From the NCBI GenBank assembly GCA_039000515.1, contig JBCFYV010000012.1:91021588-91085587 (forward strand): 64,000 bases of DNA, given 5' to 3'. Every line of letters starts with the position of its first letter. Position 1 is the first letter of the stretch. The DNA comes from Timema cristinae (taxonomy: Eukaryota > Arthropoda > Insecta > Phasmatodea > Timematidae). Position numbers and translations under genes: made by a program. Positions 1 to 11,555 of this stretch are shown one piece after another. Under the pieces are notes generated by a model. The model was not told the origin of the DNA and made no database searches. It worked only from the letters and a program-made list of their open reading frames with translations.

Positions 1-560
1 ATAATTTATGTTTGTATTGAAATTATTAGGGGTTATGGGGGAAGGTGCCCCTTTTACTCCACCCATTGAGTGCGCCACTGGTTCTAAGTAAACGCTTAGT
101 GAGAGGTCATTTTATCATAGATATAATTAATTTATAAAATATGATAGTTATTAAAATGATTTTTATGAACTTATAATGCCCCTTTTTCTCGTCAAGTGAA
201 AAAATCAAAAGTATATCCATTAGCTTTTATTTAATTAAAGGGTACTAAACTTTTAGTTCAAAACCCTTTTAAAAAGGTTTAGATTATATATATAATGTTA
301 ATAATGAATACTTTTTGAGCCAGTATGTTAAAGGAGCCTCTCATTTTATATTATCAAGTCAATATAGTAAGTATAGTATTTATCTTAAAAATGTTAAATA
401 AAGTTTAAATGTAATTATAATTATACAAAAATGTACATTTGTTATATTTGAATATGATGTATTTTCACTGTCTAAAATATGTTTTTCAAGTAAATAGAGT
501 AAGCTCTAGTAGTGTTGTTTTTTCATTGTATCTTCACGCCAGTCAATGCTTTCCAAATTT
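1..560. other. AT-rich DNA without recognisable feature
   Basis: Low-complexity AT-rich sequence with no sustained reading frame and no repeat family that I recognise. A degraded SINE A piece (minus orientation) begins near 565. Confidence 0.5.
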
Positions 561-564
561 AATA

Positions 565-670
565 GCAATTAGAAGGTAGGTATGAGGAAGATAAAATTAT
601 GAGAAGTACCCTCGTTTGCGTGGAAAAACGGGAAACCATTTAGGAAAAATTACCTTAAGTACACCGTGTA
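565..670 (-). repeat. Degraded SINE family A fragment
   Basis: The stretch with GTTTGCGTGGAAAAACGGGAAACCATTTAGGAAAAA matches the body of the SINE A copies elsewhere in the window (for example 29700-29770) in the same minus orientation. Head and tail are lost. Confidence 0.5.
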
Positions 671-1070
671 ATTGAGCAGGCGCGGTATGCACATTTTGTC
701 CTCGATTCATTATTTTATAGTAAAAATCTTTCTTTCAAAAATGAAGATGAAATACATATTTAAAAAATTAGATATCACTAAACTTTACACAAAAATATAC
801 AAATCAATACATTATTTAATCTATATAAAGCAAAGGATGAAGCAAGAGAGAGGTACCGCCAACAACTCGTGAAACTCAAAACAAATTATGTTAGTGGGTT
901 TGAAAAAGAACCAAAGGAAAGTTGCCGGGGAACAATGAATTTTTTTTATGGTTTATTTCAAGGTCGTTTGCTATTATTAGGAATGGAGGGAGGAAAGGAC
1001 TGCTGCCTAAACCCACCCTTCAAAGTATCTTGTAGAGTGCGACGGAGAAGAGAGAAAGAGAAGATTTAGC

Positions 1071-1079
1071 CTGTTTGCC
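1071..1079 (+). repeat. Target site duplication (left) of foldback element
   Basis: CTGTTTGCC occurs immediately before the foldback element and again immediately after it at 2093-2101, a perfect 9-bp direct repeat. Confidence 0.75.
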
Positions 1080-2092
1080 ACGTAACTCAAGTTGGCCCGC
1101 CACATTGCTGAAAAAAACCTTTTTTGTCTAATCGTTTGTGCTCTATTTGTGCTCATATGTGCCCGAACATGAACATTTTTGCTGTGAAACTGGCCAATTT
1201 AGAAAATATTTAATGTGGTGGGCCAACTTGAGCTCAAGCTAGCCCACCACATATTGAAAAACACAACATAACAAAATTTATTTAAGTCAATCCATTGTGC
1301 TCCATTTGTGCTCATATGTGCCCGAAAATGAACATTTGTGCTTTAAAATTAGAAAATCTAAAGAACAATTAATGTGGCGGGCTAACTTGAGTCTTCCTTA
1401 TACCATAACCTGTAGAAAAAATTGAATTCAAGCTGGCCCACCACATTTTTAAATATCAATGTAACAAAATTCTGTTTTCACCATTCGTTTCTTTTTCGTT
1501 TGTGCTCATATGTGCCCAAAAATGAGTATTTGTGCTCTATAATTAGAAAATCTAGAAAACAGTTAATGTGGTGGGCTAGCTTGAGCTCTAGTTGGATCGC
1601 CTTCATTAAATGTTATCTAAAAGGCCTAGATTCACAGCCCTAACGTTAATTTTCGGGCACATATGAGCACAAACTAAGAACAAACGAATCGTGAATACAG
1701 AATTTTGTTACATTGATATTTAAAAATGTGGCTGGCCAGCTTGAACTATATTTTTCTACTGTTTATGATATAGGGAAGGTTCAAGTTAGCCCGCCACATT
1801 AAATGCTCTCTAGATTTTCTAATTTTAAAGCACAAATGTTCATTTTCGGGCACATATGAGCACAAATGGAACACAATGGATTGACTTAAATAAATTTTGT
1901 TATGTTGTGTTTTTCAATATGTGGCGGGCTAGCTTGAGCTCAAGTTGGCCCACCACATTAAATATTTTCTAAATTGGCCAGTTTAACAGCACAAATGTTC
2001 ATGTTCGGGCACATATGAGCATAAATAGAGCACAAACGATTAGACAAAAAAGATTTTTTTTCGGCATAGTGGCGGGCCAACTTGAGTCACGT
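1080..2092. mobile_element. Foldback-type DNA transposon, 1.0 kb, non-autonomous
   Basis: Almost the whole element is an imperfect inverted repeat. It starts ACGTAACTCAAGTTGGCCCG and ends with the reverse complement (CGGGCCAACTTGAGTCACGT), with the centre near 1590-1640. Each arm holds about three diverged subunits. Each subunit pairs a GTGGCGGGC(C/T)AACTTGAG motif with a GTGCTCATATGTGCCC motif 60-90 bp away. Perfect 9-bp flanking repeats (CTGTTTGCC) mark it as one insertion. No coding capacity is seen. A 9-bp duplication with long inverted repeats is typical of Mutator-like elements, so that is the best guess, but no transposase is present to prove it. Confidence 0.8.
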
Positions 2093-2101
2093 CTGTTTGC
2101 C
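2093..2101 (+). repeat. Target site duplication (right) of foldback element
   Basis: Second copy of CTGTTTGCC, pairing with 1071-1079. Confidence 0.75.
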
Positions 2102-3148
2102 TCTAGGCTATAAGAGTGTCACTTTTTGGAATGGGAGAACACAAGCGATCCTAGCGGTGAGATATTTTTACCAACCAAAGCTCGTCAGATTTATCCCTCT
2201 GGCCTCTGCTGCAGCCATTGGCATTTCGGAGGTCCACTTGCTTACATCGTACGTTTTTCTTACCCTAGGAAGTTATCATCCTGTAAAGGCTACCACATTT
2301 TGTATTTTTACGTTTTATGAAGACTTAAAAAAAGACCGACAATTCCATAAAATCTTTTGTATTTTTTTCACAAGTTGAAATAATTCCTGAGAATGCTTTG
2401 CAAAATTACTAGGAGGGAAATTAGAATATAGTTTTTAAACAAAGGACCTATTGTGTTAACATAGCCCATGTTGTTAATAATATCACCGTAATAAAAATAG
2501 TTACACTGTTTGAAAAAAATAACTGTACTAATTTTATATAATAATAGTTATAATAATTCTAACAATAATAATAGAGTTAAGGATCTAGTCAAAACCATAA
2601 TTTAAGTTTATATATATTTATATATATATATATGACCATTGTAATATTTACTGGCAAAATTTATTTAATGCGTAACTATTATTTATATATTAATTATTAA
2701 TACAATAGAAAAAAAAATGTTCATATATATCTCAGTAGCGCTAAACGAAAATCGGGCGTCACTTCAGACAAATTTAAAGTGGGTGGTTGAATATTGGTTT
2801 CCACTTTCATTTTGCCTTTCGGAATAAGTTGTCAAAAGTCCCCATAATTTGAATGTACGCATATAATTTTACCGAGCGTAAACGATGCTGAGAATAGGAT
2901 TTTCTTATTGTTTTTCGTTAACTTTATGACCGTGAGCTATATTAACAAGGAAATAATATCGGAAATCTATATATAAAAAAGGTGATATAGTGTTTTGTGA
3001 ACTACTGATCTAGTTGTATGTAGAATATTGTCAATGTTTTTAGAAATATTGTAACTACCTTGCATCAGTTGTGCTATCTATATTCAGATGAAACAACTAA
3101 CAGTACCTTTTACTTTCCGAAGATAACCGAAGGTTTTAAACTTACATT
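2102..3148. other. AT-rich DNA with TA-rich microsatellite
   Basis: No coding signal seen. Contains alternating TA/TTTA runs near 2600-2635. Confidence 0.4.
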
Positions 3149-3391
3149 TTAGGCCAAATGACTTTAGGCCAACTGCCTTTTAGGCCAAATGCCTTTTAGG
3201 CCAACTGCCTTTAGGCCAAATGCCTTTAGGCCAAACGCCTTTTAGGCCAAATGCCTTTTAGGCCAAATGCCTTTAGGCCAAACGCCTTTAGGCCAAACGC
3301 CTTTTAGGCCAAATGCCTTTTAGGCCAAATGACTTTTGGTTTCATTTTTAGGCCAAATGCCTTTAGGCCAAATGCCTTTTAGGCCAACTGC
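3149..3391 (+). repeat. Minisatellite, 13-16 bp unit
   Basis: About 16 copies of a unit close to TTTTAGGCCAAATGCC. Variation is mainly the number of T residues and AAATGCC versus AACTGCC or AAACGCC. Unit length varies, so no reading frame is kept. Confidence 0.9.
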
Positions 3392-5150
3392 CGCGTCCCC
3401 ATTATTTTAACTCTTTACATATTATAGTATTGCAAAACACATAAATAAAAAAAATTTAATCACGAAAAATACAAATCACATTAAAAAAGAGGTATCATTG
3501 CTCATAAATCTTCAGTGTGAAACTTGGACTTGGTGATTTTGGAATATTTATTTAATTTTTGGAATAATTCTTACCAAGCACACCCAAGTTCTTCTTTGAT
3601 GGGCAAGAAAAAAAAATCTATTTTTTTATTTTTGATAGTGATAGTTGCAGAAAATCCTTGTTCACAAAGACTTGTAGTTGAAAATTGTATTGGTATTTCC
3701 ATATTAAAAGAAAATATTGTAATCTTTAAAAAAAAATCTAGTTATTTTGATGAATATTTACGTTTTATGTGAAGCCAAACCCAAAAAAGTGAACTTTTCT
3801 ATTCCGTTTGTCCACATGTTTGTCTATATATTTGGCCCTGATTACGGATCCAAAATGGTATCCGGGAGTTTATTCAAACTTGATATTTAGATTTTATAGG
3901 CCTATATCTTGGGATTTTTTAAATGTTGATTAATGGTGGTTTACTGATGATAGTTTTGTTTGAATTTTTTTAACGGCTCTAAACTATTTTGTTTTAAATG
4001 CATATAGAGAGTAGTCGACCTCCCAAATGGCACTGTATACATGGTTTTTAAGTAAAAATTCGTTAAAGGCTAGTTTAATGATAAATGATTCTTGATATTT
4101 TGAAATATTTTGAAAAGGTTCTTATGATTTTGTTTAAAATGTATATTTGGTGAGTGTTTGACATAGCAAATAAAACTGTATGCTAGTTTTTTGGAAGAAA
4201 GGCTAGTTTACTGATGACTTTTTTTTTCAAATTTCATGAGTTAAAAAATAATACCTTTAGCAATTAAGCTAAAAAGTGAGTGGGTAACTGTTAATATTTT
4301 TACGTAAATAATTATATATATATATTTGTTTTTCTAAAAAAAATATAGTGTTTACTGATGGCTGATTTTTGTAAAATTGTATTACTAAAAAAATGCTTTA
4401 ACGATTTTGTTCAAAATTGGTGTCAAGGGACTATTTTACATGATCAATAATGATATATCTCTATTTTATTTAAATATTTAAATAATACTTACATTTTTCT
4501 AAAATAATAAAATAATAATTAATTCAATGGTGTTTTACTTAAGACAAAATATATAAAGTTAAAAAATGTTGGTGGTCTTGAAGATTAAGTTCCAAATGGG
4601 TATTTGGCAATAGTTTTTCATAATAATAAGAATATGTTTTCATTTTTTAAATTACAAATAATTTTAGGAAAGTTTACAAATAGCATATTTGAAATTTGTT
4701 AAAAACATTTTAACAAGTTGGTTCAAAATTAATAGACAAAGAATGTTTATTGTGATTAACAAGTCAAAGTGCTTGTTTTTATGAGGATATCTTACTTAAA
4801 GATAGTTTACTGAACACCTATTTTTAAAATTTTATTTGAAGCTATAACAAACAATATGAGAAAGTTAGTGCGATTGTGTCGTACCATTTATTTACCATAT
4901 TAGGGTAGTCTTTTTCCATACCTATCAATGTTAATAGTTCTTACACGATCGACTGAAATTCGCCTCGAGATTGACTGGTGGATCACGATCAACCATTTGC
5001 TGACCCCTGTAATCTTACGGCAGGGTTTCTAAAACTTTTCATTATACCTCATCACTTGATCATCTTTTGATGCTTATGCATACCACCCACCTTGATATAC
5101 TACGTACCTGTCCGCTTGACGAACCTAGAAATTATATTCATGTACATTTC
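3392..5150. other. AT-rich DNA with diverged long-period repeats
   Basis: Between about 3890 and 4870 the phrase TTTACTGATGR or a variant, followed by a T-rich run, recurs near 3940, 4207, 4352 and 4808. This suggests a very diverged tandem repeat. No gene seen. Confidence 0.35.
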
Positions 5151-5159
5151 GTTTACTCT

Positions 5160-5545
5160 TTAAGGTAGCAAGCTTACCTTGCATGGATGACGCAGCTGAT
5201 ATAATAGGGCCATAGTGTAATCCCTCAAGGTAAGACTTCTACCTTGCATGGTTCCATTATGACGCAGCTGATATAATAGGGCCATAGTGTAATCCCTCAA
5301 GGTAAGACTTCTACCTTGCATGGTTCCATTATGACACAGCTGATATAATAGGGCCATAGTGTAATCCCTCAAGGTAAGACTTCTACCTTGCATGGTTCCA
5401 TTATGACGCAGCTGATATAATAGGGCCATAGTGTAATCTCTCAAGGTAAGACTGATACCTTGCATGGTTCCATTATGACGCAGCTGATAGAATAGGGACA
5501 TAGTGTAATCCCTCAAGGTAAGACTGTTACCTTTAAGGATAAACG
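5160..5545. repeat. 72-bp tandem repeat, about 5 copies
   Basis: Five head-to-tail copies of a 72-bp unit containing CTTGCATGGTTCCATTATGA and AGTGTAATCCCTCAAGGTAA. Because 72 is a multiple of three, the minus strand stays open for 134 codons as a 24-residue periodic peptide. I treat this as a by-product of the repeat, since composition and neighbours give no sign of a gene. A diverged relative lies at 34905-35100. Confidence 0.85.
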
Positions 5546-5984
5546 GAGTGTAGCTGCTTATCACCCAGTAAAATACATATTTGAAGGATACAGGGGAAAA
5601 AGCGGTAAGTCACATTACACACATTTTCCTGGGCAACTTGTACATCTCAAATCCCATAGATACACCAGTGTATACTTTTTTTAATTAATTTAAATATAAC
5701 ATAGACTCTATTAACCATAATCCAAAGTGCGTTAGGAAGATCTCATGATTGTCTAACAGATAGAAGCACTAACTCAATTTGATTTAAATTTGGACTTTTC
5801 CACCTTTTCCCTGTACCCGTCATTTGTATTTTACTTTATTACTTATGCACATTTCACATGTAATACAAAGTATAGTTGACTTAGCGGGCTTAGCTTGTTA
5901 ACATATTTCACATAATATTCACTTTTACCCTGTGGAACAATCTCAAGACCATCTGGCACTCCGCTGCAGACCACAATTTGAGAA

Positions 5985-6215
5985 CCATAGGCCTTTAAGT
6001 CGTCTCTCTCGCAATAGAATGGACTGTCACTGGCACGGAGATGGGAGTTTGAACTCCACTTGGTATACGTAGGGCTTTCCTTAGTGGTTTTCTACTCTAC
6101 CATCACGCAAATGTTGACACACTCCCTCTAAATTCAACCTTCCTTATGCCTAGCTCTATAGCGCAATTAGTACATATGCGTATAGCCCAAACGGGTAGTA
6201 AGACGCGTTCACACA
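5985..6215 (+). repeat. SINE family A copy, diverged
   Basis: Recognised by the internal promoter-like GAGTTTGAACTCC, the body TTTTCTACTCTACCATCACGCAAATG and the tail GCGTATAGCCCAAACGGGTA. The tRNA-like head is badly eroded. Confidence 0.65.
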
Positions 6216-6285
6216 ATAAAGTTGAATACTTATGATTTATGAACAAATGTCTGCTAGTTTGTCTGTAGCGTCTTTATAAAGAAAA

Positions 6286-6572
6286 GGTGGTCTAGAGGTA
6301 AGGTGTCAACTTCTGTGCTGGGGGTTCGGGGTTCAATCCTCGTCCCGGCACAGATTTATCTGATAGCCAAATCCTTCCTTCATCTCTTACAATACGTGTA
6401 TTAATCACAATTTGTGAATGTGAGGAATTCCAAACCTCCACCGTGGTTCGGATCCCACGTTAAACTGCAGGTCCTCCATTTCATCTCATAATCACCCAAC
6501 CATTACACATTAGCGTAAGTGCGTATAATCCGATTGGGTATTAAGACGCGGTGCTAATAATAATAATATAAA
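6286..6572 (+). repeat. SINE family B, near full length
   Basis: The tRNA-like head reads GGTGGTCTAGAGGTAAGGTG with a B-box GGTTCAATCC. The body includes CCTCCACCGTGGTTCGGATC, and the tail is the GGGTATTAAGACGCGGTGCTAA(TAA)n shared with family A. Confidence 0.85.
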
Positions 6573-6639
6573 GAAAAGGGGTGGTTGGGTTGAGTTGTTA
6601 TTGCGGTGGTTTACCTATTCAATAACACGTGGGTTAAGG

Positions 6640-6860
6640 CTTCAGCCTGGTCTCTTCTAGTTTACCGGTGATTGGAATGTCGGGACTTGAATCCAACTTG
6701 GGTGTATTGCGTATGATTTTTTCTAGAGAGTTTCCTATCCTCTCTTCATGCATTTGCGGGTATGTTTCCTCCAAAATGTTTACCTTCTTCATCCCTAAGC
6801 TCATTAGTATAAACATGCGGATAATCCGGACGAGTAATAAGGCGTGAAACAAAAGATAAA
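6640..6860 (+). repeat. SINE family A-like copy, diverged
   Basis: Retains a TTAAGGCTTCAGCCTGGTCTC head segment, a GACTTGAATCCAACT B-box-like segment and a CGGATAATCCGGACGAGTAA tail variant. Confidence 0.55.
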
Positions 6861-6899
6861 ATATACGCTGCAAAAATACAATGTCTTGTTTTCAGATCT

Positions 6900-7864
6900 G
6901 TCCTGGTACCGGGAATCGTATTGTAGTTTCTGACTCTATAAAGTCTTAGTTGCTGCTGTTTTTGGAAAAAAATCGTTGGTAAAATTCTCGCGGATATGAT
7001 ATTGTGTTTAAAAATAAAACTTTGAGTGTATTACTCTTATTTTTAAAACAAATCTAAGGCAGTAAAGTGACGATCCAAACAAAGGGGTGATTCTCTGACG
7101 TCACCTCCCATTCCCTTCCTTCCTCCTCGCACCCCTGTACATTGTGGGATTGGGGTTGCCATGGCGTCGGTGTGTTTTGATGTCTAGGGATAGCTGACGT
7201 CACCGGTGTCTGGGGTTTTTGAAGGTGCGCCGTGGTTAGGAGACGCTTTCAAACCAGCCACTGGGACATCTTTATATTTGTAGGGGCTGGATTAAGTCGA
7301 CAGACATTAACGCTGTTTTTTACTTGTAGGTGGGAGGGATGAGCGGGTGCTTTGTGCGGTTGCATCTCAAACTGCAAGGTATTTGAAACCTCTCCTCAAC
7401 TCTTGGTATCTGATCTGGGCAATAGGTAGTTTTCACTACTAGGGTGCTTATTTACCACCTCCCGATACTTACCCTTTCCGTTTATCCATATACGTAACGC
7501 TTCTGGGGAAAATCATGAATAGGAAGAAAAACAAATCGCCTAGTGCACCCGGTTTGGATTAAACCCCAACCTCTCAAATAGGCGAATGTGAAAACTACTC
7601 TAGGGACCGGACGGGAAGTAAGACGCGGAACACTAAAATAAAACTTCTTAATCATTCGCTGTGAAAAAGAAATAAATAACGGACAAGGTTTTAGCGATAC
7701 GGGGTGGGGGGGTGGGGTGGGGGGGGATGGATTAGCCGTACAACATGGATGTCCTCTCAGTTTATTTATGGTATTAGTGTTATTTGTGTGTTACAAGGCT
7801 TGGGCACTGTCAACCCTCCCAAATCTCCTACACCACACAACACACACACACACACAACACACAC

Positions 7865-7897
<33 letters not shown>

Positions 7898-8340
7898 CGC
7901 TGGGATGTAATTTATTTTCCAATTGGCAAGCCCTTCTGCGTCAGTCCTCGCTGTTCTGTTGTTTCGTACCGCCCGCGCGGTGGTTTACATCGAGGACACA
8001 CACGTCCATCACGACGGCATTGGGATTCTCCGGTTAATCCGTTAAAGAGAGATGGGCCGAGCTTTTGTTGTCGGGCTGACCCAGGGTCGCGGACACTTGT
8101 TTAATAACTCGCTTCTTCTGTAAGGTCTGGCGGGGCATACATTTTTGCGTTGTAGTTTGTGTGATTGCCCCTCATCTCACCCCCCCCCCCCCCCTCACCG
8201 TGTGTGTGACTGCTGCTGACTTGGGCGGAGCCGTGTGCTGCGGTGTACTCGTGACTCCAAATTAAAGACGCCGCCAAATGTAGGGAAATGTCCTCGAACT
8301 ATGTATTTCTTATGGTAGGGGCAGTTCTGAAGCTTCGATA
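6900..8340. other. Relatively GC-richer unassigned DNA
   Basis: 7080-7350 and 7950-8300 are richer in G+C and CpG than the surroundings, which could mark an old promoter or first-exon region or an unrecognised element. I could not find a supported start, splice pair or protein family. A SINE tail fragment ending GTAAGACGCGG lies near 7615-7630. Confidence 0.25.
7831..7897 (+). repeat. (CA)n microsatellite
   Basis: CA dinucleotide tract with two or three AAC interruptions. It creates spurious Thr-His repeat frames. Confidence 0.9.
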
Positions 8341-9942
8341 TCCCTCTAACAATCTTAAATTGTTTCAGATTGTCCTGTTGTGACCATGTTAAAAATGACT
8401 TTATTCGTTTGAGTAAGACTAGATTTATGTCTCATAACTTATCCTACAGGGATATATTGATACCTTTCACCTCCATCTCGGTGTTAATTGTATTTTGGAA
8501 TATTAGAGACTACTTTTTAACTAATGTGGAATTTCTGGACGTCTGCAACGCGGCCCACTTGACTGCTCTCATTGAGTGAATGGAACTAAAAAAATAAAAC
8601 AAAGGTGCGTCTGTTTTTTTTACACGTGTTATGATTTTTAATCGGGTACTTACAACCTACTTTATAAACAAATTATTATTTATACACACGACTTACAAAA
8701 CTAACTTCCCGGCCTAATATACTAAGGGTTTTATAACCCCAATGTATTTTTCCATTCTTTCGAAAGACGAGTGATGTTCCATTTCACTAATCCCCTCTCT
8801 TTTCCGTGTAGTATATAAAGATAATGGCCAAAATATTCTAAAATTAAATCTTGACTAACTTTCTGCTCTGATCCGGAAGACGGAGAACATCCTCGATCGT
8901 TGATGAATTATTTTTATTTTTTCCACCTTGATCTTACCAGTCAAGACTATACGCTAATGGGGAAGGAAAGAAGAACATAGAAATTAGGGAAAATATACGT
9001 TTATCTAATCAAAGGGAAATCTTGGAAACCATTCAGGAAAAATAACTTTTAAGTATATTCGGCTGGTATTTGAAACCCGACTTTTGATCCACCAGCAAAG
9101 GGGCCGTGAAGCTACTTGAGACGTTTTTTAAATAATTTTCAAACCCCACTCCTTCCCCTTACGTAAGGGATTGTGCTATTATCCGTCAACTCCTTCCTTC
9201 CCTCTAGCTTTCGTAACTATTCACGATTTGGTATATTAAATAATTTTAATCTTTTAGTAATTTTATTTTGATTATTATTGAAACGAAAAATCAGTTGTTA
9301 CATGTTGTAATGATACTGATTTGGACCCTTCTCATATATTTAAAAAGTAATGGATGAAGGTATTTTTCTTTAAAGTATGGTATGCAAAATACCCTTTCAA
9401 TACTTCATCCATGGAAAATCACGCGTTTTTCAGAAATAATGTCAAAGGATTGCACCATTAAAACTTATTTTTTCTTTCAAAATAAACTCCGTAGTAATAC
9501 CAAAAAAGCAAGTGACGCTAGCTCCCTCTACCCAATAGGAAGCTAGCTTTACAACATCTGTCGCCAGGACTCTTTCGATTAATAGGTTTTGACACTGATC
9601 ACGAGTGGTTCACGGGCAAGGGATAGGTCATATATAAGCTGCTTGTGCGAATGAATCCATTACCGTGAACACCATCACACAAGAACTTTGTTATCAAAGA
9701 CAGTAATATTCAGTGCCAGTACTATAAATCTTACAAAACAATTTATTATCAGTGCCGGTAATCACAGCCCTGTACTCAAAACACGAAACGTGTAATGTTA
9801 CAGACAAATAATCCGTAGTTCAACTAAGCTGTATCATATAAAATTATATCTTCATTGACGTAGACACAATCACTTTAATAAATCGTGTGCAATATTAAAG
9901 GTCTTATTTATTCAATTAAAATATCAGATTGTAAAACCGTAT
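8341..9942. other. AT-rich flank left of the Polinton
   Basis: No gene recognised. A degraded SINE A piece lies near 9025-9110. At 9632-9640 a TATATAAG box sits upstream of CATTACCGTGAACACCATCA, which resembles a core promoter, but no coding exon follows that I can defend. Confidence 0.3.
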
Positions 9943-9948
9943 CATAAT
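9943..9948 (+). repeat. Target site duplication (left) of Polinton
   Basis: CATAAT directly precedes the left terminus and is repeated exactly after the right terminus (21537-21542). Six bp is the characteristic Polinton/Maverick duplication. Confidence 0.9.
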
Positions 9949-10770
9949 AGTAGCTAGGGGGATGCCTCGTCCCACTACGTCACACCTGTGCTTTTTACCG
10001 TTATTCCGCCCCCTGCTCCCGCCCCTCCCGCCCCCCCCCACTCCTTTTCCCCTCCTCCTGCCCCTCCCCAACAAACCCTGGCATGTTGGTTCTTGCTGAT
10101 TAATTTTTAATTATCGTTAATTAATTGGTAGGATAGAGGTGTTTGTAGTTTTTTATTGCTGGCATACGCCGGACATGTTGGTTGTTAATTAATTAATTGG
10201 TAGGGAGTTTTAGGGCGTTGTAGTTTATTTATGGGCATACAGTCCTTGACGTTGCGGCAGGAGGGCTCGGCACGAAGCTTGCGCTACGGCTGCCAGACCT
10301 AGAATGAACATTGGTTCTTCCTCCCTGTCCCAGAACAAGCAGCGTGAACCTTGTGCTATGGTTCTTTGTGGTAGAGTGTGGTAATTGGTTCCCGAGACCC
10401 CCTCCTCCTCCTTCGCCACCCTGACGCCAGACTGCCGGGGCGACAAGGACTTCAATAACCTTGGGTTTTCCCAATGACGTAATCATTGCGTGTTATGTCG
10501 CAACCCTGGCGCCAGGTTGGCGGGCAGACAAGACAAGTTGAGACAAGAATAAATATTGATGTCATTGACCCTGGCAGCGGGTTTTCTCTGGCGCCGGGTT
10601 GGCGGACAGACAAGACAAGTTGAGACAAGAATAGATATTGAGGTCATTGACTCGGGTAGAGGGTTTTCCCCTGGCGCCAGGTTGGCGGGCAGACAAGACA
10701 TGTTGAGACAAGAATAGATATTGACCCTGGGCATCGGGTTGTCGGGCAGACAAGACAAGTTGGGACTCGT
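9949..10770 (+). repeat. Polinton left terminal inverted repeat
   Basis: Matches the reverse complement of 20228-21536 over its length: terminal AGTAGCTAGGGGGATG, a pyrimidine-rich CCCCTCC tract, TTAATTAATTAATTGG blocks, a GC-richer middle, and an inner minisatellite with TGGCGCCAGG. It holds one copy of the terminal block, whereas the right repeat holds several. Confidence 0.9.
10503..10765 (+). repeat. Inner-TIR minisatellite with TGGCGCCA cores
   Basis: Four copies, starting near 10503, 10587, 10669 and 10724, of a 57-85 bp unit. Each has CTGGCGCCRGGTTGGCGG followed by CAGACAAGACAAGTTGAGAC. The palindromic TGGCGCCA could be a protein-binding core. The right TIR has only about two copies (20236-20335). 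Confidence 0.8.
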
Positions 10771-10820
10771 AAATAAAACACAGATGTTACAAATATATAT
10801 TTATTTATTAAACATCACAA

Positions 10821-11555
10821 TTATACATTTTTACAGGAATGACGCATATATTCGTTCATACGTTTTTCTACAGTGTCTCTTAGATGCGTTAGTAAAATTG
10901 TTTTTAGTTCACAATCCAGCATGTAATAGTCCAAACCGATGACTTGACGTGTATAGTAGGTAGCACTGATAAGATCCAGGTTTTTGATGTGCGTTTCCAA
11001 CGTAGGTTGTTCTAGGTCGATGACATCCGTTGATTCTGTTAGCGTGTCGCATACATCCACGACGAGTGTGTCGATCAAATTGTTGCAATAGCGCGCGACG
11101 GGTGTCGACCACATGTCCCGTCGGTCGACGGCGACGTCGATGAGGTCCCACACCTCACAAAGACGCGCCCAGCTAGGTGCTAGATAGGCGACCCGTTTGA
11201 TTTCTGCGTCTTGTTTCTCGTTGATGACGACCATACGGTCACCGCACATGCGTCTCAGAGAGATTTCGTGATTAGTCAGACTAATATTCTGAGGAGGTTG
11301 CGTGTTGGTGAAAAACTTTGATATGACCGACTTGTAGGTGCCCAGTTCTTGCCATTCTGTACGGTTAAACACGGCGCAGTTCCCTCCACATTTTTCTAGC
11401 TGGACATAGGGCGTAAAGTTGTTCTTGACACTCATGCCGACGATGACTCGCTTGGCGTCGACTCCATCCAGCGGGAACAATGTGTTGAAAATACTGGTGA
11501 CGGCGAGTGGTTTCGCAGGCTTTGCTCTGCTACCGCAAACGTCTTGACCTTCCAT
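10821..11555 (-). CDS. Conserved-looking Polinton gene of unknown function, 244 aa
   Basis: I cannot assign a function. The frame is open for 244 codons from an ATG that overlaps the 3' end of the protease frame in another register. It is the last gene before the left TIR. The protein is mixed alpha/beta in appearance with no signal peptide or membrane segment. It has scattered cysteines and a C-terminal half rich in Leu/Ile/Asp with Arg/Lys near the end. Position and codon style match its Polinton neighbours. Arthropod Polintons carry genes of similar size in this position, to my recollection, but I would not name a family. Unlike the capsid and protease genes next to it, it has no visible lesion. 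Confidence 0.6.
   Translation of the reverse strand: MEGQDVCGSRAKPAKPLAVTSIFNTLFPLDGVDAKRVIVGMSVKNNFTPYVQLEKCGGNCAVFNRTEWQELGTYKSVISKFFTNTQPPQNISLTNHEISLRRMCGDRMVVINEKQDAEIKRVAYLAPSWARLCEVWDLIDVAVDRRDMWSTPVARYCNNLIDTLVVDVCDTLTESTDVIDLEQPTLETHIKNLDLISATYYTRQVIGLDYYMLDCELKTILLTHLRDTVEKRMNEYMRHSCKNV

Noticed and set aside
5160..5564. 134-codon minus-strand frame
   Set aside because: Open only because a 72-bp tandem repeat has a length divisible by three; no protein character, and the related array at 34.9 kb is not open.
9630..9720. Possible host promoter just left of the Polinton
   Set aside because: TATATAAG and an initiator-like sequence are present, but no downstream exon or start codon context supports a gene.
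10225..10486. Short outward frames in the left TIR, with counterpart at 20783-21022 in the right TIR
   Set aside because: Similar peptides appear because the TIRs are copies of each other; the frame is shifted between the two, which argues against coding.
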